Assembly (NCBI GenBank): GCA_037127255.1
Contig: JBANSL010000005.1
Coordinates: 7,192,001 to 7,256,000 of the forward strand
Reading direction: 5' to 3'
Source: Persicaria tinctoria
Taxonomy: Eukaryota; Streptophyta; Magnoliopsida; Caryophyllales; Polygonaceae
DNA length: 64,000 nucleotides
Position numbers and translations under genes: made by a program. Below the pieces are notes generated by a model. It ran no database searches. It saw only the letters and a list, made by a program, of their open reading frames with translations, and was not told where the DNA came from. Position 1 is the first letter of the stretch, and each line of letters starts with the position of its first letter. Positions 22,248-32,300 of the stretch are shown here, piece after piece.

Positions 22248-22450
22248 TTAAATACGAACATTAGTTATGTTTGTAATATTTACATACATGATTACATATA
22301 TATTTGTAAATTAGAAATCCCCAAATCCTAGGGCGAACCGACGAGGATCCAAGGAGCTTGCGTCGAATTTGTCCACCGGTGGCTTTCGACTCTGTTTGTA
22401 TGGGCTTTAGGAGGAACCAACTCAGATATGAGGAGGGCGAGGGCGACGCT

Positions 22451-22655
22451 GCCAGGACTTCTCGAAGACGGAGGGCGGCGACGAAGGTGGAAGCGGAAGG
22501 AGGAGGAAATGGGGGAGGAAAAAGGTTCTCGGAGGTCATCTTTGTCCGTTGCCATCTTTGTCCGCTCAGATCTGGTTATGGCAGGACTTCTCGGAGACGG
22601 AGGGCGAGTGCAGAGGTGGAAGGAGGTGGAAATGGGGGAGGAGAAAGGGTTTGTG
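22451..22655 (+). repeat. Two-copy GC-rich duplication
   Basis: GGACTTCTCGAAGACGGAGG...GGAAATGGGGGAGGA at about 22455-22525 recurs with changes at about 22585-22650, about 130 bp apart. The long overlapping open frames here reflect base composition; none is recognisable as a protein. Confidence 0.6.
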
Positions 22656-22964
22656 TGGAGGAGGAAATCTGGAGAGCATCCATGGAGAAAGACAATACAG
22701 AACACGCGTCCGAGGAAAAAAGTTTGGCTTGCACGTGAAAGAGGGCAGAAGAGGGCTAGGGTTACTCTTTTTTCTATTATTATTATGTAAAGATTCGACT
22801 TCAGGCAGAGCTGAAACTCGATGGCCATCGACAGACGAATAACCATCAATACAAACAATACATAAAACACAAATCATCAGAGAAGAAAGAAAAAACCCAA
22901 ACAACACATACAAAACGTCAGCCAACATAGAAGTTGATGAAGAACTCAGACGTGAATACGTGAT

Positions 22965-23144
22965 ACGAGTGCCAAGAACGTGGGAGAGTACAAAGACTCA
23001 CAACAGTACCCCAACTAGAAAAGGCGACACCTGAGGATGTGTAGATCACCGACTACGAGTGCCAAGAACGTGGGAGAGTACAAAGACTCACAACAGTCCC
23101 CCAGCTGAAAAAGGTGACACCTAAGGATATATGTGTAGATCGTC
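22965..23144 (+). repeat. Tandem duplication, two 90-bp units
   Basis: ACGAGTGCCAAGAACGTGGG starts both units (22965 and 23055), and the two stay alike through GACACCTGAGGAT / GACACCTAAGGAT to the GTAGATC that ends each. Non-coding. Confidence 0.85.
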
Positions 23145-24235
23145 GACGTTACCCCCACCTAAATGAAGAGTTACTTCTTGAACCACCCGTGGACATTTAT
23201 TTAATTTAAATTAACCGATGATATTTGATTAATAGGGTTAGTAAATTGGATAATTAGGCCCAATTTTCTCTAATAACAATTTAATTTAATACGGAGTATA
23301 TTTTAATTACATAACTATCCTATCAACTTAGCCAAACCATCAACTTCCATTATTCCATCAATACTTTTTTTTATAGTGGACAAGAAGTAGATCGACAACG
23401 CGATCTTGAAGTCATCAACAGATGGTTTGAATGACCCTACGCAGAGGGTCGCCAGTCAAAAAAAAAACCATCTAAAATTATAACTACAGAAATTTAAAAT
23501 TTAAAAGATGACTAGAAATTAAAATCCTTATTTTTTCGGATATAAACTGGCGGCTTAGACTACTTGCGTGTAATTCTAAGAAGAATTAGACATGGCATTG
23601 TGGCATTGTGGTTTAAAAAGCTGTGACATTACTCCATAGCATCTATGGATGTTAAGGAGTATTGACTTATTGTTGCAATATACGGAAAAGAAAGCAATCC
23701 AACGTCGACTGGAAGTCTGGAAGGAAAGAAACAAAATACTACCCTCAAGGCCTCAACTCACTTTGTGTCGGTTTTACTTTTAAATTTTTTTTTTTTGACT
23801 TGGTTGTACATTAATTTTCAAATACAATTAACGACCTTTTATTTTGCTTATGAATTTGATTTATTTAAATGAGAATAACATCTAATTTGCTTGTGAATTT
23901 TGCTTGTGACCTTTTCCGATTTATAGTTATACTGTTATAGTTATCAAGATAATTTATATACGGAGTATTCATTTTTATTGATCTATTTATTCAAATTTAG
24001 ACATTAATTATTCATATAAAATAAAACCATGAATATATATTTACAAGGGATGAATATTTAACCTATTAAATTTGAATATTTATTTCTTTCAAAAGGAATA
24101 ATAGTTGATGATTGTTTTTTTATTCCTTTTTAAGGACACAAGTACATGTTCAAATATTAAATATTCACTTTTTAAAGGTTAAATATTCATAATATGTCTT
24201 CTAAATATTCACTTTTACTGTTAATTTGTAAGGGG
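23145..24235. other. AT-rich intergenic stretch, no gene seen
   Basis: No coding signal or repeat structure was recognised. Confidence 0.5.
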
Positions 24236-24491
24236 GCAATTTCCATATAGGCCACGAAATTAGGCTATATTAGGAATCCGTCTCCCACCCTCTCCATATT
24301 TGGGATTTGTCCACCGAATTTTTCATCATGCTGAAATTTTTGTTTTCAGCAAAAAAAAAAAATTCCACGAAATTTAGTTTTTTTTTTTTCCGCGTTTCCA
24401 GAGTTGCTGAAACGGAATTGCTGAAACCTCTGTGCCACCATCTGTTTTCAGCAGTTTTTTTTTCGCTTTATTTTTTCCTTTTTTTCCGCGT

Positions 24492-24606
24492 TTCCAGAGT
24501 TGCTGAAACCCCGATTTCAGCACTGTTGTTGATGCTGAAACCCCGATTTCAGCACTGTTGTTGATGCTGAAACCCCGATTTCAGCAACGTTGCGGATGCT
24601 GAAATT
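24492..24606 (+). repeat. Minisatellite with self-complementary GCTGAAAC units
   Basis: The unit GCTGAAACCCCGATTTCAGC, about 31 bp with its GTTGTTGAT spacer, is repeated three times, with GCTGAAA/TTTCAGC half-units before and after. Related units recur at 24890-24945. Each unit can fold because GCTGAAA and TTTCAGC are complementary. Confidence 0.8.
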
Positions 24607-24640
24607 GTTGCTGAAACCGTGTTACGAGATATAAAATTTA

Positions 24641-24709
24641 GCCTATGCGGGATTTGAACCCACGTATTTGTGCATAAGCACATTGCTCTACCATTGAGCT
24701 AAGAGGCTT
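24641..24709 (-). repeat. tRNA-like cassette
   Basis: The minus strand starts GCCTCTTAGCTCAATGGTAG and ends TGGGTTCAAATCCCGCATAG. The D-arm and T-arm are good. The acceptor stem has mismatches and the middle folds as TGTGC-TTAT-GCACA, leaving no 7-base anticodon loop. It is therefore a tRNA-derived sequence and not a working tRNA gene. Confidence 0.6.
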
Positions 24710-25025
24710 TTAAAGGAGATTTAAAGCAAGTTCAACAACAATACTTTCAGCAAATTCTAGTTTTAAAGCAAGTTCAACACCAATAATTTCAGCAAAAAAG
24801 AAGGACCAAACTAAGAGTCCTAACCAAAAGAGTAAAAATATTCCTCTCACGAGTCTAACTCCAAATTTCCTTCCACAACGTTGTTGTTGAAAACCCGATT
24901 TCAGCATTGTTGTTGCTGCTGAAACCGGGGTTTCAGCAACGTTGTTAACTATGCTAGAACCAGATCTCTCTTTTGAAATTTGAATACCTCTTCAAACATG
25001 TATGACAGCATACATAGAAGACAAA

Positions 25026-25047
25026 TTTGGATTTTGTGGCTGAATTA
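25026..25047 (-). repeat. Inverted match to the P450 5' flank
   Basis: TTTGGATTTTGTGGCTGAAT here is the reverse complement of sequence at about 27204-27224 (ATTCAGCCACAAAATCCAA), upstream of the P450 start. The pair brackets the P450 fragment and the transposon next to it. Confidence 0.6.
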
Positions 25048-25130
25048 TATGAATCCTAAAATCATCAAATCAAGGACAAAAAACACACATGCTCATGAGT
25101 GATGAGGAAGATCTTTCAAACAATGAATAG

Positions 25131-26416
25131 GGGTGGTATACGAGCCGAACGAGCCGAGCTTCTCTTGTTCAAGCTTGGCTCGAATGGTATACGAGCCGAG
25201 CCCGAGCCGAGCCTAAAATCTATTCGAGCCTTTTTTTGGGTTCAAGCTCGGCTCGCGAGCCCAAGGGTTAGTTCGAGCTCGGCTTGTCAAGGCTCGGTCA
25301 AGCCGAACGAACGAGCTCAGGCTCGTTCGAGCTCGTGGTATGGGCTCGTTCGGCTCGTTCAAGCTCGTTCAGAGCTGAGCTAAAATTGAAGACAGTAGAC
25401 AGTAGAAGATTGAAGACAAACAACAAGAGAGTTCATTCACAAAAAAGTTAAACAATGAACAAATTAATACAGTAGTATACCATTCACATTCAATTTGATT
25501 GAAGACAGTAGACAGTAGAAGGATTCACATTCAATAGACAACAATAAACAAAATTCACAAAAACAAAATTGAAGACAGTAGACAGTAGAAGATTGAAGAC
25601 AAACAATAGACAACAATGTACGTAGACAAAATTGAAGACAATAGACAACAATAAACAAAATTCACAAAAACAAAATTGAAGACAGTAAACAAAATTCAAT
25701 AGACAACATTAATACATTCACAAAAAGAAAACCTGTGTCGAGCTCGAACCTCGAAGGATTGAAGACAGTAGAAGGATTGAAGACAACATTAATACATTCA
25801 CAAAATTGAAGACAGTAGAAGGATTGAAGACACTCGAACCTCGAAGACAGTAGAAGAATACCTGTGTCGAATGTCGATCACTCGAACCTCGAAGACAGTA
25901 GAAGAAGGATTGAAGATGACGAGTGACGACTGACGAACTGTTCACAGTCGAAGAAGAAGGAATGAAGACAGTAGAAGAAGAAGGAATGAAGACAGTAGAA
26001 GAAGATGACTACCTGTTCACCCTTGCCGCGCCGCCGCCTGAGTCGAGCTCGGAATGAGGACGACCTGCGCAGGAGAATCCGAGGAAGAAGAGTACACGAC
26101 CGCCTGAGTCGAGCTCGGAATGAAGCCGCCCGATAGAGCGCCGATTTCGCCGAATCTGAAGCCACACAAGAGGAGAAAGTGAGCGTCTGAGCGAGAGACG
26201 AGAGTACACGGCCGCCAAACCCTAAAATCCCTCCTCACATAACCAAGGGGCATTTTGGTAATTTTAGGGTTCGAGCTTCCGAGCTCGGCGCGGGCTCGGT
26301 TCGAGCCCAAAAGTAGGTTCAAGCTCGGCTTGTTTACCTTCTATGAACGAGCCGAGCTCGAGCTTTTTCGAGCCGAGCCCGAGCCGAGCTCGAGCTGTTC
26401 GGCTCAAATACCACCC
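25131..26416. mobile_element. hAT-like element with GAGCCGA-rich ends
   Basis: The left end AGGGGTGGTATACGAGCC and right end GGCTCAAATACCACCCCT are inverted, and both continue into ~150-250 bp of GAGCCGAGCTCG-type repeats. The middle (25380-25990) is built from a dispersed GAAGACAGTAGA word. The AGGGGTGG start is typical of hAT ends. No 8-bp TSD is visible (left flank CAATGAAT, right flank ACTCAAGA), so one side may have been rearranged. No transposase is encoded. Confidence 0.65.
25386..25990. repeat. GAAGACAGTAGA-rich tandem/dispersed repeat
   Basis: The word GAAGACAGTAGA with variants (AGACAACAAT, ATTCACAAAA, TCGAACCTCGAAG) occurs more than ten times without a strict period. It forms the core of the hAT-like element. 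The Phe/Leu/Ser-rich minus-strand frames here are artefacts of the repeat. Confidence 0.75.
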
Positions 26417-27117
26417 CTACTCAAGAACGGCAGGAAATCGGCCAGATTCGGCTTCCCGATCGCCTCCGAGAGGTCCCGCATCAGCTGCTTGAACTCGCGG
26501 CTGGTGGCGGAGCTCGGATCTGCGAGATCGATGGAGAAGATCGTGTTGGACATGAAATTGAGCGCGAGGTTGAAGGCGGCCTCGCCGACTTCAACCGCGG
26601 CGGATTCGTCGGCGCGGCTGCCGACGAACGCGATCAGATCGGCGAACTTGCGCTCGCGGAGGTGGCGGCTGAGGTCGAGGCTGGTGCCGGAAAACGCGTG
26701 GGAGTTGGTGATCTTGCGGAGGTGGCGCCACCGCTGGCCGTTGGGGAGCCAGAGGATGGAGAACTCGTCGTGGCCGAGCGCGGTGTTCGCATCGTAGACG
26801 CCGCGGTTGGACAGCGCGAGGTCGTTCTCTGAGAACACCTCGCGCGCGGCGGCGCTGTCGGAGACCACCACGGTGATGAGGGATCCGAGGCGGAGAGTCA
26901 TGAGGTTCCCGTAGACGGAGGCCAGCTCGGCGAGGCGCTGGTGGGGCGCGGGGCCCAGCTGGAAGAGGTTACCGAAAATCGGGACGGGTGTGGGCCCCGA
27001 CGGGAGGTGGTACTTTCCGGAAGCGCGTTTGAAGAGGAAGCGCGCGGCGAGGAAGGTGAGGGCGAGCAAGAGAGCGTAGGCGTAGAAGCTCTCCGGAATG
27101 GTAATGGCGGCCATCAT
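26416..27117 (-). pseudogene. CYP76-like cytochrome P450, N-terminal fragment
   Basis: The start at 27117 gives an N-terminal membrane segment (FYAYALLLALTFLAARFLF), the proline-rich hinge LPSGPTPVPIFGN, and the C-helix WRHLRKI (Trp and Arg that contact the haem propionates). It continues to GKPNLADFLPFL at about residue 233. This pattern is that of plant CYP71-clan, CYP76-family enzymes, many of which oxidise monoterpenes and diterpenes in the mint family. The frame is clean but stops exactly where the AGGGGTGGTA transposon end begins. The I-helix, ExxR, PERF and haem-Cys regions are nowhere in the window. It cannot make an active enzyme, and its location inside transposon ends argues for capture or truncation. 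Confidence 0.85.
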
Positions 27118-28224
27118 TGTATGAATCGATCGATCGATGAGTTTATCGGTCGATTGATTTGGTGAATTTTGGGGTTATGGTTTTGAGTTGGGAGTTTGTC
27201 AATGAATTCAGCCACAAAATCCAATTTTCAATTAGTCAAACTTCCTCCCAATTGATCAAATTCACAAAAGCCCCATTTAATTGAAAGAAGTGTTTTCCCC
27301 CTAATGATCCAAACAAGCGCCAAGTTTCTTACCACCTACTCACATCGAAGCTTTCAACAGCTAATTGAAATCAATCAAATTCACTCCGAATCAATTTCAG
27401 CTAGATCAAAAGCAACTACGATATTGTTCTCATATCAGAATCAATTAAACGATTACCAGTTCTTGAAAATACATTTCAGCGAGAGACAGAGAGAGACAAA
27501 TCATCAATCAACGCGTTCAATTAAACGATTACCTGAGCAATCACTCACGGAGGCATCAGCAACGACAACCATACATGCTGAAATCGAGCAGAGCCAGCGA
27601 GATCCACCAATCCTTGCTGAAATTCGAGCAGAGTTAGAGGCTCTTCCTCTTCGTCTTGCTGTCGACAGCGAGATCCCCTGCGAACTCCCAGTTCCGCGCG
27701 CTTGATCTCGGCTTGTAGATTCCAATCTTCGGCCTCCTGCTCCGCCGATCTCCAGCAGCTTTCGTCGCCGCTTCCTGATTTCGTCGAGCAAAGGAGATAG
27801 GGCGGCGATCTCGTCCTCGTCGAGCTCGATGACGACCGGATGGACTCGGAGCGTGGAGAGGAGGCGCTTCAATTGGAGAGGAGGCATGAAGAAGAGGAGA
27901 TCTGAGGAGGCGCTTCAATTGGAGCGTGGAGAGGAGGCGCTTCAATACAGATCTGAAGAGGAGATCTGAGGAGCCGCCATGGTCGCTCCAACACAGCCGC
28001 CATGGTCGCTTGTCGGATCTGTTGCAGGCTTGCAGCAGACCTAGAAAGGAGCCGCCATGGTCGCTCGTCTGTGTCGGAACGATTGTCGTGTTGAGCGAGA
28101 GAGAATGAAGGGCGAGGAAGAGAGCGAGAGAAGGAGGAGCCGTCAAAATGCCAGATGCTGAAACGCTCCAAATATCTTAGATTAGGTTAAAATCTAGGGG
28201 CAATTTTGTCCAAAAAAATAGAGG
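27118..28224. other. P450 upstream region with short repeats
   Basis: Contains GGAGGCGCTTCAAT three times and GAGCCGCCATGGTCGCT three times (27860-28070). An open frame at 27504-27887 (minus) is not recognisable. It is probably interior sequence of the surrounding Mutator-like element. Confidence 0.45.
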
Positions 28225-28499
28225 TGGACAAAAACCTTATTTGCCGGACTTGGGAGACACTCCCTCATTTAGGCCCAAAAAATAGGCCCGTTGGGCAAAT
28301 TTTCTCATTTATAAGTGGCAATAAGGGGGATTAAAAAGTACAGTTATTGACTAGTAAAAAAAAAGCTACGGTTATTGGCAAAAATAAAATAAAATTTTTT
28401 TTTCTTAAATAGAGAAAACTAACTTTTTTCCGTCATCTTAAATTCTAGCCCTTGATTTAAGTGAATCCAATGACTCCCGATATAATTTCATATTTTTTA

Positions 28500-28768
28500 T
28501 TGATAAATATAACATTATTTTAAAAAAAACTAATATTTTATTAAATTTTTAGCTCCTTAAAAAGCGTATAGAAAAGTAAAATGACATATATTTTTAGACG
28601 GAATGATTATAATTTTTAGCTCATTAAAAACGTGTTATATTTTTTCTCAACAAATGAAGTATTGTTGCATCACTCAATTCGGTAAGCAAAATAAGTCATC
28701 TTACCCATTTTGCACAAATTCGAAGAAGAATAACAAACATATTGTTCCATTCCATCTGTATTAGAATA
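28500..28768. repeat. Left part of a segment duplicated at 61.7-62.0 kb
   Basis: Shares AATATAACATTATTTTA, GATTATAATTTTTAGCTCAT, GCATCACTCAAT and AGTAACAAACAT-type blocks in the same order with 61745-62035. It continues at 36478-36685 after the nested insertions. Confidence 0.75.
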
Positions 28769-28849
28769 TACTTCCTTCATTAATTATAAAATGTCGTTTT
28801 AGATATTTGCACATTTTTTAAGAAAACAAATAAAAATATACTTATATCC

Positions 28850-28999
28850 TATGATAAACCGTAAGAATAGAGAACAGGTGCAGAGAAGAGAGGAGAAACT
28901 GATGTCTTATTGGGGTTCCAAGGGACCCTTTATATAGGAGTTTACACGGGAACTAGGGTTTCTAGTGTTTATCCATCACAATATAATAATATTATAACA
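28850..28999 (-). repeat. 3' LTR of the LARD-like element
   Basis: 150 bp and near-identical to 36158-36307 (two differences, in the GGAGTTTACACGGG block). Followed inward by the polypurine tract at 29000-29013. Confidence 0.92.
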
Positions 29000-29369
29000 C
29001 TCCCCCTTGGATAAACATCCTTAAATACTACCTCATTACAAATCTCGCCTAGAAAACCCAATGGGACAAAACTAGGATCCAGAGAACAAATACATATGAC
29101 ATTTGATACGCTTTGGTGATCTGCCTCGTTAAAAACCTTGTCAGGAAAACCCAGTGGGACAAAACCCGATCGAAGGGAAAAAGAGTGCAGTGCGTGTATA
29201 CTCCCCCTGAAGTCAACATCCTTCTCGAAGTCTTCTCATTCATCATGATGGCGCTGTCTTCTTGAGCTTATTGTCGAATCTCAACATTGTCTTTGACCTG
29301 GAATTTCTTCATGATTGACTTGATGCGCTTGACTTCCATGTATTGGTGTTGAGCTGCTTTGAATGCACA

Positions 29370-32300
29370 AACATAAGGTACTTCAGGACCTAGTGTGCTT
29401 TTCTTTGTTGATCAGGTGATCTGTTGTATTAAATGGTGTATAAGTTGTCTCGTTAAAAACCTTAACTTGGAAAAACCCAATGGGATAAAAACCAAGATCA
29501 AGGAAAAGAGTACAACATTGTATGGTACTTCGGGACCTAATGCAATGTCGCCATTTTCACAATTATAGGTACTTCAGGTACTCTTATAAGAATCTTCAAC
29601 CAATTGCATGTGACGGGACTTTGATATTAATGCTTCAGGCATTTTCAATCAATCTTTTTCATTTATATGTGTATCCAAGTAACACGTCCGTCATTTATAG
29701 TTAGATCCAAAATTAATTATATTCACTTCTGGTGAATACGTTCTCCATATAACCTTTGATAGGTTTTTGTGCAATCAAGTTGGCTTTATATTTTATTTTG
29801 TATGAACACCCACTTAAAACCAATTGATGTTGCACTTGTCAGTGTTGGAACTACAGGTCCAATGTCATCATGCTTAAAGAATCCATCTTTGCATGACTTG
29901 CTTCTTTCTAGCTCTTTTACTATGATTTCGATGTCGACATCCATTTGTTTGATGATCATCATATTCTCATAGGCTCTTTCCACTTCTGGGGAATCGTATA
30001 CCAAGAGCCTAGTGATCTCCAACACTTCTGGTGTACTTGAGAACCACTTGATATTCATTGAGTTGGAGTTACTTCTGGAACTTTCAAATGAGCTAGTATA
30101 TGTGACTTTGTCACTTTCTTGGCCTTTTGGTAAATGCTTTCATTGACATATTTGCTAAACCTTATAATCATTTCATTTATTGAACTTCTGGTTCACTTGT
30201 ATTTATCCGCGGATATGAAATGATAGAGAAGTTGCTTCAGTGCAATCTCTTTCTTAATTTGTCTCATTTCCTCTCCCCCTAAATACCTAGCATTTTATCA
30301 CCATTATTAAGCTCTAGGTATTTGATATCAATAGGGACTCAAACCCCATGTATCATCCAACTTCTTTGTGGTCTCATTGTAGTTCATTTGGAGGAGGTAT
30401 ATCTCGGAACATATGCTGCTTATTCAAAACCTTTGAATGACATGCTCTCTTCTGGAGTGGGAGATGTTATTGTGTCAAATTCAAAATGCAAACATGCATG
30501 GGCCCATTTGACCAATGACTCTTCTGGGTCGCCATGAGCTACCTTATGCTCAACAATGTTTTTGATAACATTCTCTACCTTATGTTTCATATGACCAAAG
30601 TGTTGAGGCATCTGTAATTTTGGAATTACACTGGTCTATATGATAGTGTTCCGTAGCTGTCTCATTGAATCCATTCAAGAGACATTAGAGACTTTGCATT
30701 TACTTTGAATTTAGATGGTCTTGTTGTTGATTTGCCAAGATGACAGACCATATATGTTCGGTCACCCTTATAGAGGATTTTCGGGTCCTAGGATCTTCTG
30801 GTCCCTTTTAGTGGGTGTGTATATGAATGTCAATGATCCCGCTCATCATCGTTTCACATGAATGACCGAATGCCACAAAGAAAAACATTTTATCATTAAC
30901 TAACTTCTGGTTAGTGATAAGTTTCAATGGGATAAATGAGTGTCAAATAAACAATATATATACATTCTCACTCTGTAAGACTTGCTTCTGGCTAGTCATA
31001 TGAGATATTGGTGTTCAATACCATGTCAATTCATACATATGTGTCATTGTTACTTCAGGTAACAAGATCAATGCTCTTCTGGAGCTATATGCTATTTATC
31101 CTGGTTTTCCATTTTGATTGTTTGGGAAAACTTCGGGTTTTCAAAGTTGTTTGACACTTATAAAACCATAATATTCAACCATTGAACTTTGTATATGGTG
31201 ATCCATTTATTTAATTTAGATGCCACTGAATGGGTATTGTCAGAACTTTCGTTGATGTCATACTTCAGGTATGAGTCATTGATAATGTTCTTCAAGACAT
31301 TTAAAATTAACCGTATAACATACCTAGCTATAAGCCACAACAATAACTTTGGTCAAGCGCTTAACCATAACCTCTTTCACACCCTCTACCGGAGGGGCAT
31401 GCTTCAGGCAATGCTTAGAGGATAGTTAGGAAGTGGCCTTCTTAACCGGATCGTGTTATGTAGTTACTTCTATAATCGTTCTGAACTTGATAAAAACCCA
31501 CATTCCATGTACTTCTTCATGAGTAAAAATGATAAAATTAGGATCATATACTCTTCTGGAGTTTGTGAAATATTTTACTCTTCTAGAGTTCATAAAATAT
31601 TCTTTACTCTTCAGGAGTTAATAAAAATCCATCAGTAGAGTCTTCAGGCTCTTAGGTTGGTGTTGAAAAACTTCACAATCTACGGGATTGTGGTAAACCT
31701 TTCTCTCAAATGTTCATTTGCCAAACAAAACTCCGCATTAGACCCTCATGATAAGTAGTTTCTCCGGGAAACACTTTGAGCTTTGAATTACAATAAGTAA
31801 AATCATAATAATTTTATTCAATATAAAGCAATAAATAAAAAAACAAATAAATAAATAAAATAAAATAAAATAAAATTGTATTTGTCCACTTCAGGTGGAG
31901 CCATGAGAAAAACTTGTCAATTTATCATTTTCTTCAAGAAATGATTTTATTCATAAAATGATTCATCTGTCAACTTCGAGTGACAGTTAGCCTCTATTAT
32001 GTATATTTCGATCAAATACTCCAAAAGATGATAAGTTGCAATTAAAAAATATAGTAAGTTGTCATATAAACATTGTCCATATTCTTCAAGAAATGGTATG
32101 ATCGATTATTTCTCACTTCAGGGAGAAGACAACTTGTATACATTCACTTTAATTTCTACACTTCTGGGTATTTGTGCAACTTTAAAATAAAACTCATACA
32201 CTTCTGGGTATGATTTTAAATAATCTTTATGAGGATATACAATATATCTCTTATCATTCATTTACTTCAGGAAATGAATATTGTCACTTCAGGGACAAAT

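Larger units (their letters stand above)
24236..28310. mobile_element. Probable Mutator-like element carrying a P450 fragment
   Basis: The left end (24236-24316, GGCAATTTCCATATAGGCC ... GGATTTGTCCACC) and the reversed right end (28225-28305, AAATTTGCCCAACGGGCC ... GGTTTTTGTCCACC) align as diverged inverted repeats of about 80 bp. They share GTCTCCCA, GGCC and TTTGTCCACC blocks. Candidate 9-bp flanks (AATTTGTAA and CATTTATAA) agree at 7 of 9. The interior holds a minisatellite, a tRNA-like cassette, a GAGCCGA-rich transposon and the CYP76-like fragment, but no transposase. The similarity of the ends is moderate, so the element and its limits are an inference. Confidence 0.45.

Noticed and set aside
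22261..22928. Protein-coding gene on either strand in the 22.3-22.9 kb GC-rich block
   Set aside because: Five overlapping frames on both strands are all low-complexity Arg/Gly/Ser/Pro, explained by a tandem duplication and base composition.
24641..24709. A functional tRNA gene on the minus strand
   Set aside because: The D-arm and T-arm look right, but the acceptor stem is mismatched and the centre folds with a 4-base loop, so there is no 7-base anticodon loop. Annotated as tRNA-like only.
25464..26165. Phe/Leu/Ser-rich minus-strand frames of 64-95 codons resembling membrane proteins
   Set aside because: They are translations of the GAAGACAGTAGA repeat and not genes.
25131..26416. A clean hAT insertion into the P450 with an 8-bp TSD
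   Set aside because: The flanking octamers CAATGAAT and ACTCAAGA do not match, and no P450 sequence resumes on the other side, so a simple insertion into an otherwise complete gene is not supported.
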